64,000 nt of DNA, from positions 233,021 to 297,020 of the forward strand of contig NZ_QKTW01000002.1 in assembly GCF_003236175.1 (NCBI RefSeq), written 5' to 3'. Under the pieces are notes generated by a model. The model had not been told where the DNA came from. It worked only from the letters and a program-made list of their open reading frames with translations, and did no database searches. Position numbers and translations under genes: made by a program. This document shows positions 1 to 10,045 of this stretch, piece after piece. Each line of letters begins with the position of its first letter. Position 1 is the first letter of the stretch. Source of the stretch: Taibaiella soli (GTDB lineage Bacteria > Bacteroidota > Bacteroidia > Chitinophagales > Chitinophagaceae).

Positions 1-36
1 CGCCGTGAGAGATATTTCCTTTGCGGCTTTGCGTGA

Positions 37-65
37 AAACAAAAAAGCCCGCGAGTCGCGGGCCT
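37..65 (-). terminator. Rho-independent terminator of pgk
   Basis: Read on the minus strand, a perfect GC-rich stem (GCCCGCG / CGCGGGC, about 47-63) is followed by a run of Ts (40-46). It lies about 25 bases beyond the pgk stop codon, so it ends the pgk transcript. Confidence 0.85.
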
Positions 66-88
66 TTCTCTATTCAAATGAAATTGTC

Positions 89-1300
89 TTAATTTTTGAT
101 TGCTGCGATACCTGGCAGTTCTTTGCCTTCGAAGAATTCGAGCATAGCGCCGCCGCCGGTAGAAACGTAGCTTACTTTATCAGCGAGGTTGAATTTATTT
201 ACTGCTGCAACACTGTCGCCACCACCTACGAGCGAAAACGCGCCGTTGTGTGTAGCTGCTACAACCGCATCAGCGATTGCTTTAGTGCCGTGCTGAAATT
301 TATCCATTTCGAAAACGCCCATCGGACCGTTCCACAAAATGGTTTTAGAATCTTTAATTACTTTGCTGAAGCTGTCTACCGCCATTTGGCCGATATCCAG
401 ACCCATCCAGCCTTCAGGGATTTCCTGGTTGATGGCTGAAGATGTATTTGCGTCAGCGGCAAATTTATCAGCGAGGATGCTGTCTTGTGGCAGGTGAATG
501 CAAACACCTTTTGCTTTTGCTTTGCTCAGCAGATCCAATGCCATTTCCAGACGATCGTCTTCACAGAGAGAATTACCAATGTGACCACCCTGAGCTTTAA
601 AGAACGTATAAGCCATGCCACCGCCGATGATAATATCGGTTGCTTTTTCCAACAGGTTTTCGATGATCATGATTTTATCAGAAACCTTTGCACCGCCAAT
701 GATAGCTGTGAATGGTTTTTGCGCGCTGTGCAGCACTTGTTCAGCTGCTTTTACCTCACCTTCCATCAGCAGACCGAACATTTTTTTACCGGCAGGGAAG
801 AACTGCGCGATCACCGCTGTAGAAGCGTGTGCACGGTGTGCGGTGCCGAATGCGTCATTTACATAAACATCGCCCAGTTTAGACAATTTTTCTGCAAATG
901 CTGCGTCGCCTTTTTCTTCTTCTTTATGATAACGGAGATTTTCGAGCAATAATACCTGGCCTGGTTGCAAAGCTGCTGCTTTTTGTGTTGCTTCATCACT
1001 GATGCAATCCTCAGCAAACTGAACATCTGTACCGATCAGTTGCGACAAATGTGCAACAATTGGTTTCAGGGAGAAATCTGCCAGTGTAAGGTGCGGCTTT
1101 TTCTCGATGTCCTTCAGTGGACGACCCCAGTGGCTCATCAGGATCACGCTGCCGCCGTCCTGGAGTACTTTGCGGATAGTTGGCAATGCCGCGCGGATGC
1201 GGGTATCGTCAGTGATCTTGCCATCTTTGATGGGAACGTTGAAGTCAACACGGATCAGTGCTTTTTCGCCGGAAAAATTATGAGTAGTAAATGAAGACAT
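89..1300 (-). CDS. pgk: Phosphoglycerate kinase
   Basis: This gene encodes the cytosolic glycolytic enzyme that transfers phosphate from 1,3-bisphosphoglycerate to ADP. The 403-residue product has the usual full length. It opens with the N-terminal substrate-binding pattern ([10 protein letters not shown] near residues 14-23), continues with the SHWGRP and LLLENLRYH segments, and ends with the nucleotide-binding glycine motif GGGDSVAAV near residue 360. The ATG at 1300 gives the family-typical N-terminus. It lies downstream of gap in the same direction, so two consecutive glycolytic steps are neighbours, but a terminator sits between them and each is probably its own transcript. Nothing unusual is visible. 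Confidence 0.98.
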   Translation of the reverse strand: MSSFTTHNFSGEKALIRVDFNVPIKDGKITDDTRIRAALPTIRKVLQDGGSVILMSHWGRPLKDIEKKPHLTLADFSLKPIVAHLSQLIGTDVQFAEDCISDEATQKAAALQPGQVLLLENLRYHKEEEKGDAAFAEKLSKLGDVYVNDAFGTAHRAHASTAVIAQFFPAGKKMFGLLMEGEVKAAEQVLHSAQKPFTAIIGGAKVSDKIMIIENLLEKATDIIIGGGMAYTFFKAQGGHIGNSLCEDDRLEMALDLLSKAKAKGVCIHLPQDSILADKFAADANTSSAINQEIPEGWMGLDIGQMAVDSFSKVIKDSKTILWNGPMGVFEMDKFQHGTKAIADAVVAATHNGAFSLVGGGDSVAAVNKFNLADKVSYVSTGGGAMLEFFEGKELPGIAAIKN

Positions 1301-1382
1301 AAAGAATGTTTTTAAGTCAGAGTTCCGGAATCCGGTGATGACTGATTACCGAAGTTTCGATAAAAAGCAGGAGGTATTGGTT

Positions 1383-1420
1383 AAAAAGAAAATAAGCGAA
1401 GCTGAAAGCCTCGCTTATTT
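1383..1420 (-). terminator. Terminator of gap
   Basis: A 9-10 bp inverted repeat (AATAAGCGA / TCGCTTATT, 1391-1419) is followed on the minus strand by a T-rich stretch. It lies 14 bases past the gap stop codon, between gap and pgk. Confidence 0.75.
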
Positions 1421-1433
1421 CTAAAAATACAAA

Positions 1434-2447
1434 TTATTTGCTGATCAGACCAGCGAAATATTTAACGGTGCGAACGAGCTGAGAAACATAGCTCATTTCG
1501 TTATCGTACCAGCTAACAGTTTTTACCATTTGTGCATCACCAACAGCGATTACTTTAGTTTGTGTAGCATCGAACAAAGAACCGAAGTTAGTACCGATGA
1601 TATCGCTTGAAACGATTTCATCTTCGTTGTAACCGAAAGATTCGTTAGCCGCTGCTTTCATTGCTGCGTTTACTTCGTCAGCAGTTACTTTTTTACCGAG
1701 GATGGTAGTCAGTTCAGTCAATGAACCAGTTACAGTTGGTACGCGTTGTGCGCCACCGTCCAGTTTACCTTTCAGTTCCGGCAGTACCAGACCGATTGCT
1801 TTAGCAGCACCAGTAGAGTTAGGAACGATATTTTCAGCTGCAGCACGTGCACGGCGCAGATCACCTTTCGGATGTGGTGCATCCAGTGTATTCTGGTCGT
1901 TAGTGTACGCGTGAACTGTAGTCATGAGACCAGTTTTGATCTCGAATTTTTCGTGCAGCACCTGTGCCATCGGAGCGAGACAGTTGGTAGTGCAAGAAGC
2001 ACAGCTGATGATTGTTTCAGAACCATCAAGGATATTGTGGTTAACGTTGAAAACGATTGTTTTCAGGTCGCCTGTAGCCGGAGCAGAGATTACTACGCGT
2101 TTAGCGCCTGCAGTAATGTGTGCCTGAGCTTTTTCAGCGTCAGTGAAGAAACCGGTACATTCCAGAACTACGTCCACATTGTGCTGACCCCAAGGAATTT
2201 GCGCAGGATCTTTCTGAGCGTATATTTTGATTTCGTTGCCATTTACAACGATTGCATCGTCTGTATGTTTTACATCAACGCCAAAACGACCCTGAGCGGT
2301 GTCATATTTCAGCAGGTGTGCCAGTACGTTTGGTTTAGTCAGGTCATTGATAGCTACTACTTCAATTCCTTCCATGTTGTAGATCTGGCGGAAAGCCAGG
2401 CGGCCGATACGTCCAAAACCGTTAATGGCAACTTTTACTTTACTCAT
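1434..2447 (-). CDS. gap: Glyceraldehyde-3-phosphate dehydrogenase, type I
   Basis: The product oxidises glyceraldehyde-3-phosphate to 1,3-bisphosphoglycerate with NAD. It is 337 residues long, the usual size. The N-terminal Rossmann motif NGFGRIGR is at residues 9-16, and Asp35 after the second strand favours NAD over NADP. The catalytic loop [12 protein letters not shown] has the active-site cysteine at residue 152, and the substrate-binding WYDNEMSY motif is near the C-terminus. A good Bacteroidota promoter lies 39-70 bases upstream, and a terminator follows. The next gene downstream is pgk, the following glycolytic enzyme. Confidence 0.98.
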   Translation of the reverse strand: MSKVKVAINGFGRIGRLAFRQIYNMEGIEVVAINDLTKPNVLAHLLKYDTAQGRFGVDVKHTDDAIVVNGNEIKIYAQKDPAQIPWGQHNVDVVLECTGFFTDAEKAQAHITAGAKRVVISAPATGDLKTIVFNVNHNILDGSETIISCASCTTNCLAPMAQVLHEKFEIKTGLMTTVHAYTNDQNTLDAPHPKGDLRRARAAAENIVPNSTGAAKAIGLVLPELKGKLDGGAQRVPTVTGSLTELTTILGKKVTADEVNAAMKAAANESFGYNEDEIVSSDIIGTNFGSLFDATQTKVIAVGDAQMVKTVSWYDNEMSYVSQLVRTVKYFAGLISK

Positions 2448-2485
2448 TGTATGATTGATTTAAAATCAGAATAGAAATGTGCCCG

Positions 2486-2517
2486 CAAAGGTATAATTCA
2501 CGTTTATAAAAACCAAA
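2486..2517 (-). promoter_or_regulatory. Bacteroidota-type promoter for gap
   Basis: On the minus strand TTTG (2514-2517) is followed after exactly 20 bases by TACCTTTG (2486-2493). This is a full match to the Bacteroidota consensus TTTG-N19-21-TAnnTTTG. Transcription would start near 2479, leaving an A/T-rich leader of about 30 bases before the gap ATG. Confidence 0.7.
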
Positions 2518-2887
2518 GGACACTGTTTTGATATAGATATATCTTCTATAATGAAGTGAAATGCGCTTAAATCTTTGGTCTGCAATATGTATTTTATTAT
2601 ACCTCTTATGAAGTATTTTAATGTTTTTAAACTGTAAACCAGCCGCTTGCTAAGTGGCATTAAATATTAAAGAAATATTCGCAATTGTTATGAAAACGAA
2701 TTTCAAACAGGTAGTTTTACCCGATTATAAGCCAGGCATTGCGAATATAGAGGCTGTGTAATACTTTTACGTTTCATTTTAACATTTATTATAGATTTTA
2801 GGCGACGTCGGGTGTTTGTTGGGGAACAAAACCTGATGTTGAGTATCTGTAATTTTTTAAAGTGTTTTTTATTTTTAATTTATATAT
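2518..2887. other. Intergenic region between divergent gap and the Ig-repeat gene
   Basis: This A/T-rich stretch lies between the gap promoter and the plus-strand giant gene. A 64-residue reading frame on the minus strand here has no recognisable features and no supporting context. I could not place a convincing TTTG/TAnnTTTG promoter for the downstream gene; TACTTTTA near 2762 is only a partial match. Confidence 0.4.
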
Positions 2888-5800
2888 ATGAAGAGGATCT
2901 TTACCCTTATGGTAATGCTGTGCTTCTTTTTACAGCATTCTGCTAAAGCCCAAATCAACGGACAGCAACCCGGCACAGCGCTCAGCATATGTGACGCGTC
3001 CTCATTGTCTATTGGTACGGTACCAGGCTATAACGGCGGTGGTCTTCCAAACAGTTGTCTGGCGGCTGGCGCATTAAATCCTTACTGGTACACGTTTACG
3101 GTTACGTCGTCCGGTACGATCGGGTTTACAATCACGCCTAACAACGGCAATGATGACTATGACTTTGCAGTCTATGACATCACGAATACGCAGCCATCTA
3201 ATGCGGCCAATGCACCATTGGTAAGTTGTAACTATAGTGGTTATACAGGTACCACAGGTTGTACGGCAGGCGGTTCCGGCTCATTCAACAGTGCCAATGG
3301 CTCCAATCAGAATCAGTTGATCAACGTAACGGCTGGTCAGACATTCGCATTGATTGTAAGCCACTATACCAGTTCTAACCAAAGTGGTTATGATCTTCAG
3401 TTTACTGGTGGTTCTGTAACGCCGAGCCCATTGCCTCCGGCTTTAGATACGGCTTATGTGAGCAACTGTAATGAAAAACTGAATGTAACTTTCAACCAGT
3501 CTGTTCAATGTTCCAGTATCGCATCAAACGGTAGCGATTTTTATCTGATGCCGGGTAATATTGCCATTTCTGCCGCAGCAGGTGTTGGTTGTGGTACCAC
3601 CACTTTTACCAATCAGGCGGTACTGACATTACCTAATAATATAGCAGTTGGTAACTATACGCTGCATGTGAAAGTCGGTTCTGACGCAAACACGGTAACG
3701 GATGTTTGTGGTAACAATATCCCGACTACCAGCATTGCTGCATTTACGGTAAGTCCGGCTCCGCAACCTAATGTGACATTTGCTATTACTACTGCAAATA
3801 CGCAGTGTCTGTACAATAACAACTTTGATTTTAATAATACAAGTACTGTTGCTTCGGGTACTATTTCGTCTTATGCATGGGAATTTGGCGACAATGGCAC
3901 AGCTAATTTTACCAGTGGTTCACATGCTTATGGGACTGCGGGAAATTATACAGTAGAACTGACCGCTACCACCAACCAAGGTTGTATCGATAGCGTGAAA
4001 CATACGTTAGTGGTGCTCTCATCTCCGGGTGCGCCAGCTAAAGTAAGTCCGGTAAATTACTGTCTTGGTCAAACTCCGGTGGCTGTAAGTGCAACGCCGT
4101 CTTCCGGCAGCACTATCAACTGGTATGCGAATCCTACAGGTGGTCCGGCTGGTACAACGGCGCCAACTCCTTCTACTACTGTTGCCGGTACTTATACTTT
4201 TTATGTTTCGCAGACATTGACCGCTACTGGTTGTGAAGGTCCGCGCGATAGCATTAAAGTAATTGTAAAACCTCTGCCTGCGACGCTTACTGCCAATTCT
4301 AATTCACCTGTTTGTTCCAAAGACACGGTAAAATTGACGGGCAATTCTTCGGATGCCGGTGTTACTTATGCCTGGACAGGACCGAATGGTTATACTTCAA
4401 CTTTGCAAAACCCAACGGTTGATTCTGCGACAATGGCTGCCGGTGGTGTTTACAAAGTAGTGGTGACCTTAAACGGTTGTAAAGATTCTGTTGCTACTGT
4501 TGTGACGATGAAGCAAACACCGTACAATCTCACAGCTTCTTCCAATACGCCAGTTTGTTCTGATGCGCTGAATGTATTACATCTGCTTTCCGGTTCTTCT
4601 AATCCGGCTGCAACTTATAGCTGGGCTGGTCCGAATGGCTATACGAGCAGCGTGCAGAATCCAAATATTTCACCTGTTTCTGTAAGCATGGCGGGTACTT
4701 ATATGGCCACTGTTTCTGCGAATGGTTGTAGCGATACAGTGAGCACTGTTGTTGCGGTAAACCAAACACCTGTTGGCCTGACAGCGAGCAATAGCGGCCC
4801 GGTTTGTTCTGGTCCGACGAAGTCAATTCAATTGTTTGCAAACACAACCACTACGGGCACACCTACTTATAGCTGGGCTGGTCCGAACGGTTATACATCC
4901 AACCAGCAGAATCCGACAATTACCGGTTTGACAGTTGCTAATTCGGGTAAATACATTTGCACGGTAACACTGGGAACTTGTAGCGATACAGTAAGTACAA
5001 CAGTTACCATCAAACAAACACCGGTTAGTCTGGTTGCCACTTCGAACAGTCCGCTTTGTTCTGGTGCGGCTACTAATATTACACTGAATGCGACAACGAC
5101 AACTACAGGTACTATTACTTATGCCTGGTCAGGTCCAAATACATTTACTTCCGCTATTCAGAACCCGACGATCAACGGTGCAACCGTTGCAATGATCGGC
5201 AGATATATTGCTACGGTAACATTGAACGGTTGTAGCGATACTGTTGGCGTGAATGTAGCGATCGGTCAGACACCTGTTGGTCTTACAGCTTCTTCAAACA
5301 GCCCGGTATGTTCTGGTCCGAACGGAACGGTAACACTGCTGGCTAATACATCTACTCCGGGTGCGGTTACTTACAGCTGGAGCGGTCCGAACAGTTATAC
5401 ATCAGCTTCGCAAAATCCTTCTATTACTAACGCTGCGGTTGCAATGTCTGGTAAATACACGGCTACCGTGACTTTGAATGGTTGTAGCGATACCGTAAGT
5501 ACAATCGTAACTGTAAAACAAACACCCGTAGGATTGACTGCTTCTTCAAACAGTCCGATCTGTTCCGGTGCTAATAACAACATCAATCTGCAATCAGCTA
5601 CCACCACTACTGGTGCTACTTTCAGCTGGGCCGGTCCGAATGCTTATACAGACAATGCACAAAACCCAGTGATCAACGCCGCGGCTGCGAACATGACGGG
5701 TAAATATATTGCGACAGTTACACTCAATGGTTGTAGCGATACGGTGAGCACTATGGTTACGGTGAATCAGACACCGGCTGCACCGACTTCAGTTGATACA

Positions 5801-8266
5801 GTATGGTATTGTAACAATGGTACCGCAACTGCATTAACCGCAACTGGTACTAGTCTCAAATGGTACACTGCTATCGGTGGTACTGCGTCAGCAACAGCTC
5901 CGGTTCCTTCTACAGCTACTGTAGGTGCTACCACTTATTATGTAACTCAGACTTCAGTTGCAGGTTGTGAAGGTCCGGTAGATTCTATTATCGTAATGGT
6001 GAAACCAAATCCGGCAAGACCAACGGTGACGACTCCGGTTGCTTACTGTCTGAACGATGTTCCGGTAGCATTGATTGCTGCTGCTGCAACTGGTGGTACC
6101 CTTAACTGGTATACTGCTATTGGCGGTACTGGTTTTGGTACAGCTCCGATTCCTTCTACAGCGACTGTGAATACTTACAAATGGTATGTTTCACAAACAG
6201 TAAACGGCTGTGAAGGTAAAGTCGACAGCATTCAGGTAACGGTGAAACCACTGCCTGTGCCTCCTGTAGTAGGTTCTAACACGCCTGTTTGTTCCGGTAC
6301 TGGTAATACACTTAACCTTACTGCAAGTTCTACGTCTACAGGTGTAACCTATGCGTGGACTGGTCCGAACAACTATACTTCCAGCACTCAAAATCCATCC
6401 ATCTCTGCACCGACAACTGCTGCAACAGGTAATTATGTTGTGACAGTTACGCTGAATGGCTGTATCAAAAAAGACAGCGTTGCGGTATTGATCAATCCGA
6501 CACCGGTAGCACCTACTGTGGTACCAACCGTTGCATATTGTCAATATCTGCCGACAACTATTCTTTCTGCTACACCGGTAACAGGCAATGTGCTGAAATG
6601 GTATACAAGCAGTACAAGTACTACGCCACTGGCAGGTGCACCAACACCATCTTCACAAGTGCCAGGTACTTTCACATGGTATGTAAGCCAGACTTCACCG
6701 CAAGGTTGTGAAGGTCCGAGAGCTTCTATTGCAGTGACGATTAAACCAAAACCAACATTGCCTGGCGTTGCGCCATTATATACTTATTGTCAGTTTGAAA
6801 GCGTTCCGGCATTGACTGCAAACGGTCAGAACCTGCTGTGGTATTCTGGTCTGACGGGTGGCTTAGGTGATCCGAATGCGCCAATTCCTTCTACACTGGT
6901 GCCGACAACAACGACCTTCTTTGTAAGTCAAACGATTAATGGTTGCGAAGGTGACCGTGATTCTATTAAAGTGACCGTATTGCCAAAACCAGCGCCACCG
7001 GTCGTAGTAACGCCAATTTCTTATTGTCAGTACAGCACGGCTCAGCCGGTTACAGCAACTGGTACAGGTTTGAAATGGTATGCAGCGCCAACAGGTGGTG
7101 CAGGTGCTACCGTTGCTCCGGTTCCGAACACAGGTTATGAAGATACCATCAGCTACTGGGTAACGCAGACGGTGAATGGTTGTGAAAGTGATCGTATGCG
7201 TTTGGACGTAATTGTAAACTATCAGCCAAACGGCATCATTACCGCTACAAGTGCTAATATTTGTCAATACTCACTTGATACATTTAATTACTTCGGTAAC
7301 GCTCGTCCGGATGCAGTATATGACTGGACTTCACTCTTCCAGAAAAGCACATTGATGAGTGGTTCCGGTCAAGGACCTGTTGTGGTTCGTTTCGATTCCG
7401 TAGGATCTATTACAGTTCGCATGCGTGTCGATAACAAAGGTTGTTTGAGTCCGGAAGCTGCGTTTACAGTGAATGTGTCGCCTGCACCGGTAGTTCGTAT
7501 TACATCAAAAGCGGAGGCTTGTGAGAACGAAGCAGTTGTGGTTGCTATGAATTATGCTTCTATTCCGGTAACCAAATTTACCTGGGGCCTTGATGGCGGT
7601 CAGATTCAATATGGTGCTGATGCGGGTCCGCTGGGTGTAATCTGGAAAACACCAGGTAAGCACGTAGTAACACTTGTTGCAACGACCGATTCAAAATGTC
7701 AGAGTCTGCCAACGATTGATACTGTCATGGTTCATCCGCTGCCAGATGCACGTATCCTCGGCGCTTCGGCGACAGATGTGTGTTCAGGTGACAGTGTATT
7801 GTTACGTGGTAGTTTACCAGATTCTGGTACGGTGATGACATGGTCTCCGGTAACACAGTTTGGAGGTATGACAGAACCAGATTCACAAAATGTTTATGCA
7901 AAAGTGATTACCAGCGGTTCCATCAAACTCACGGCGACAAACGAATTTGGCTGTAAAGCGAGCGACAGTATCATGATTACAGCAAAACCTTGTTGTCAGA
8001 TCTACTTCCCGGATGCATTTACGCCAAACAAAGACGGTAAAAATGATCTGTTCCGCCCGATCACAATCGGACACCACGAGATCAGTTCATTCCGCGTAGT
8101 GAATCGTTATGGTCAGGTCGTGTTTGAAACAGCTGATGAAGAAAGAGGCTGGGACGGTAGTTTCGGTGGTGTAGATCAGCCGATCGGTACTTACTATTAT
8201 TATATCAAATACAAGTGTGACGGCAAGTACATCGAAGAGAAAGGAGAGATCACACTGGTGCGATAG
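2888..8266 (+). CDS. Giant Ig/PKD-repeat surface protein with type B T9SS (gliding-associated) C-terminal domain
   Basis: The 1792-residue product begins with a signal peptide ending in KAQ (about residues 1-21). It continues with a beta-rich N-terminal domain (about 25-175), an SbsA-like Ig segment, and a PKD domain (about 297-375, YAWEFGDNGTA). Thirteen disulfide-type Ig modules of about 75-85 residues follow. Seven carry a Y-x-W-x-GPN core and six carry a WY-x-x-x-GG-type core, in mixed order. The C-terminus (about 1703-1792: FPDAFTPNKDGKNDLF ... NRYGQVVFE ... WDGS) is the gliding-motility-associated/type B T9SS sorting domain. The protein should therefore be exported by Sec and then moved through T9SS to the cell surface. 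The role is probably adhesion or gliding, which is inference. A terminator follows. Confidence 0.93.
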   Translation: MKRIFTLMVMLCFFLQHSAKAQINGQQPGTALSICDASSLSIGTVPGYNGGGLPNSCLAAGALNPYWYTFTVTSSGTIGFTITPNNGNDDYDFAVYDITNTQPSNAANAPLVSCNYSGYTGTTGCTAGGSGSFNSANGSNQNQLINVTAGQTFALIVSHYTSSNQSGYDLQFTGGSVTPSPLPPALDTAYVSNCNEKLNVTFNQSVQCSSIASNGSDFYLMPGNIAISAAAGVGCGTTTFTNQAVLTLPNNIAVGNYTLHVKVGSDANTVTDVCGNNIPTTSIAAFTVSPAPQPNVTFAITTANTQCLYNNNFDFNNTSTVASGTISSYAWEFGDNGTANFTSGSHAYGTAGNYTVELTATTNQGCIDSVKHTLVVLSSPGAPAKVSPVNYCLGQTPVAVSATPSSGSTINWYANPTGGPAGTTAPTPSTTVAGTYTFYVSQTLTATGCEGPRDSIKVIVKPLPATLTANSNSPVCSKDTVKLTGNSSDAGVTYAWTGPNGYTSTLQNPTVDSATMAAGGVYKVVVTLNGCKDSVATVVTMKQTPYNLTASSNTPVCSDALNVLHLLSGSSNPAATYSWAGPNGYTSSVQNPNISPVSVSMAGTYMATVSANGCSDTVSTVVAVNQTPVGLTASNSGPVCSGPTKSIQLFANTTTTGTPTYSWAGPNGYTSNQQNPTITGLTVANSGKYICTVTLGTCSDTVSTTVTIKQTPVSLVATSNSPLCSGAATNITLNATTTTTGTITYAWSGPNTFTSAIQNPTINGATVAMIGRYIATVTLNGCSDTVGVNVAIGQTPVGLTASSNSPVCSGPNGTVTLLANTSTPGAVTYSWSGPNSYTSASQNPSITNAAVAMSGKYTATVTLNGCSDTVSTIVTVKQTPVGLTASSNSPICSGANNNINLQSATTTTGATFSWAGPNAYTDNAQNPVINAAAANMTGKYIATVTLNGCSDTVSTMVTVNQTPAAPTSVDTVWYCNNGTATALTATGTSLKWYTAIGGTASATAPVPSTATVGATTYYVTQTSVAGCEGPVDSIIVMVKPNPARPTVTTPVAYCLNDVPVALIAAAATGGTLNWYTAIGGTGFGTAPIPSTATVNTYKWYVSQTVNGCEGKVDSIQVTVKPLPVPPVVGSNTPVCSGTGNTLNLTASSTSTGVTYAWTGPNNYTSSTQNPSISAPTTAATGNYVVTVTLNGCIKKDSVAVLINPTPVAPTVVPTVAYCQYLPTTILSATPVTGNVLKWYTSSTSTTPLAGAPTPSSQVPGTFTWYVSQTSPQGCEGPRASIAVTIKPKPTLPGVAPLYTYCQFESVPALTANGQNLLWYSGLTGGLGDPNAPIPSTLVPTTTTFFVSQTINGCEGDRDSIKVTVLPKPAPPVVVTPISYCQYSTAQPVTATGTGLKWYAAPTGGAGATVAPVPNTGYEDTISYWVTQTVNGCESDRMRLDVIVNYQPNGIITATSANICQYSLDTFNYFGNARPDAVYDWTSLFQKSTLMSGSGQGPVVVRFDSVGSITVRMRVDNKGCLSPEAAFTVNVSPAPVVRITSKAEACENEAVVVAMNYASIPVTKFTWGLDGGQIQYGADAGPLGVIWKTPGKHVVTLVATTDSKCQSLPTIDTVMVHPLPDARILGASATDVCSGDSVLLRGSLPDSGTVMTWSPVTQFGGMTEPDSQNVYAKVITSGSIKLTATNEFGCKASDSIMITAKPCCQIYFPDAFTPNKDGKNDLFRPITIGHHEISSFRVVNRYGQVVFETADEERGWDGSFGGVDQPIGTYYYYIKYKCDGKYIEEKGEITLVR

Positions 8267-8288
8267 AAAGTGAAAATTCAAAAATAAA

Positions 8289-8326
8289 AAACAAAAGCTT
8301 CCACAATTTGTGGGAGCTTTTGTTTT
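8289..8326. terminator. Probable bidirectional terminator after the Ig-repeat gene
   Basis: Inverted repeat ACAAAAGCTTCCACAA / TTGTGGGAGCTTTTGT with one mismatch, flanked by A-runs on the left and Ts on the right. It lies 23 bases past the stop codon. Confidence 0.7.
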
Positions 8327-8380
8327 ATCCCTAACTCCTAAAAGGGAATTCCGGCATAAACCCGCTATCAATTTTTTACT

Positions 8381-8746
8381 ATGTTTGCGTTCATGGAAAG
8401 CTATAAACCCGGGCTGCATATAATTTCAACCTTTTCAGCGCCGGTATCATTTCTGACAGATGCAACCAACTGCCGGAAATTCTTTGATCATATCATTTTA
8501 CAACTTGGTCTTACGGATGTTGGAAGCGTATACCATTCCTTTTCCAACGGAGGTTTCACAGCAGTAATCTGTCTTACAGAATCACATATTTCTATACATA
8601 CCTGGCCGGAATATGGTATCGCCACGTTTGATGTATTTCTTTCCAGTTTCAAAAATGATAACTCGGAAAAAGTGCGTAGATTTTACAGCGAAACCATTCA
8701 GTATTTTCAGGCGACAGAAATCAACAAACAGGAAATAACCCGCTAG
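8381..8746 (+). CDS. speD: SpeD-like pyruvoyl decarboxylase (S-adenosylmethionine decarboxylase family)
   Basis: The product (121 residues, or 117 if it starts at Met5) matches the short self-processing SpeD family. In that family an internal serine becomes the pyruvoyl cofactor and AdoMet is decarboxylated to the aminopropyl donor for spermidine. The core ESHISIHTWPEYG holds the cleavage pair Glu67-Ser68 and His73 at the expected +5 spacing. The position 20 residues after Ser68, normally the catalytic cysteine in a DVFTCG motif, is serine here (DVFLSS, Ser88). Activity or substrate may therefore differ. It leads a cluster with a DUF4178 gene 2 bases downstream and a spermidine-synthase-like gene. 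The start is uncertain: neither ATG has a clear ribosome site, and Met5 at 8393 fits the family N-terminus better. Confidence 0.85.
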   Translation: MFAFMESYKPGLHIISTFSAPVSFLTDATNCRKFFDHIILQLGLTDVGSVYHSFSNGGFTAVICLTESHISIHTWPEYGIATFDVFLSSFKNDNSEKVRRFYSETIQYFQATEINKQEITR

Positions 8747-8748
8747 TT

Positions 8749-10035
8749 ATGTCTGAGCTTACTCAAAATAATTCTGCCGGCTGGACTCCTCAACATATTT
8801 ATTGCCCGCAGTGTAAAAAAGACATCAGCTATTATGATGTAAAGGGAAGCATTTGCTTTGAGTGTCCCGAATGCCATACTTATTTCGAGTATGAACAGCC
8901 GCACATAGAAAAACTCCGGCACTTCGATTCAAATCAGGTGGTGAGCCCTTCATTGCCAATTGGAACCATCGGAACCATTCATGAAAAGCAATACATGGTC
9001 ATTGGTTTTATGGCCAAGAAGGAAGTCGGCGATCCCGCCCGATGGATGGAATATGTGCTGTTTAATAAAGAAACCGGTTATGCAATGCTGGTCGAGTTTA
9101 ACGGTCATTGGATGTTTTCGCAGAAAGCCGGAGCGAAATATCAGGCGAAATATCTGGGCACCAACAACTATGTAGTGAACGATGGGGAATTGGTCTACAA
9201 ACTATATCATAGTTATAAGTTCTCGATCACCTATGCGGAGGGTGAATTTGACTGGAACATCATCGAAGATGAAGCACTGATAGCGTATGAGTATATCAGC
9301 CCGCCGTACATGCTCGTGCATGAAAATCATCCGAAACGCTCCGATTGGTACCGGAATGAATATTTCACCGCTCAACAGGTTGCAGACGCATTTGGTGTTA
9401 CTAAAGGTTCTCTGCCATCGAGGAAAGGAATCGGTGCAATACAGCCTTCTCCGTTTGATGAATTGGCTGGCCCTTTAAAAAAATTTACACTGATAGCTGT
9501 TGCAGCAGTCATCATTATTCAAATATTATTTGCTTTCTGTAAACCAGTACAGCAGGTAGAAAAAGGTACTTACTATAGTGTATCCGATTCTGCATCATCC
9601 TGGAATGGCAGCGGAAAAGCAATTATGACGGGCTCTATTCCCATCACACAAAGAGGTGCTGTAGAAATAACTTTGCGTGCTGATATTGATAATGACTGGG
9701 TGGAACTCTCGGGCACATTTTACAATGAAGCCACCGGAGCACAATATGAATTTACCAAAGCGCTGGAATATTATCATGGTTATGAAGATGGTGAAAGCTG
9801 GTCGGAAGGAGATAAAGAAGGGACTGTGGTGATCAGTGATATACCTGCAGGCAATTACCGGATGAATATTTATCCTTATCGCGAAGGAAAAAAAGATACG
9901 ACTGTCGATGTTACCGTTGAACAAAATACCACACTGTTCTCCAATTTGTTTACAATTCTGGGGGTAGTGCTGGTAATTCCCGTTATTATGTGGGGACGCA
10001 GAAAAGCATTTGAAAAACAAAGATGGGGCGATTAA
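8749..10035 (+). CDS. Zinc-ribbon plus DUF4178 membrane protein
   Basis: The 428-residue product has a cysteine-rich N-terminus (Cys19, Cys22, Cys36, Cys39, Cys42) like a zinc ribbon. A DUF4178-type beta domain follows (about 65-190, with the IGTIGTIHEKQY and WMEYVLFNKETGY segments). Two hydrophobic segments at about 245-265 and 400-418 enclose a beta-rich domain that is presumably outside the cytoplasm. It starts 2 bases after speD and is followed within 10 bases by a tiny membrane protein, so all are probably translated from one transcript. DUF4178 genes are known to me as neighbours of polyamine-type enzymes in many bacteria. The molecular function is unknown. It may link a cytosolic sensor or metal-binding part to an envelope domain, which is inference. 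Confidence 0.8.
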   Translation: MSELTQNNSAGWTPQHIYCPQCKKDISYYDVKGSICFECPECHTYFEYEQPHIEKLRHFDSNQVVSPSLPIGTIGTIHEKQYMVIGFMAKKEVGDPARWMEYVLFNKETGYAMLVEFNGHWMFSQKAGAKYQAKYLGTNNYVVNDGELVYKLYHSYKFSITYAEGEFDWNIIEDEALIAYEYISPPYMLVHENHPKRSDWYRNEYFTAQQVADAFGVTKGSLPSRKGIGAIQPSPFDELAGPLKKFTLIAVAAVIIIQILFAFCKPVQQVEKGTYYSVSDSASSWNGSGKAIMTGSIPITQRGAVEITLRADIDNDWVELSGTFYNEATGAQYEFTKALEYYHGYEDGESWSEGDKEGTVVISDIPAGNYRMNIYPYREGKKDTTVDVTVEQNTTLFSNLFTILGVVLVIPVIMWGRRKAFEKQRWGD

Positions 10036-10045
10036 AAAAGAGACA

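Noticed and set aside
485-952. Plus-strand cysteine-rich frame opposite pgk
   Set aside because: It is the complement of the well-supported pgk gene, and its composition (Cys/Phe-rich) is typical of an antisense shadow.
2466-2660. 64-residue minus-strand frame upstream of gap
   Set aside because: It overlaps the gap promoter and leader and has no recognisable feature.
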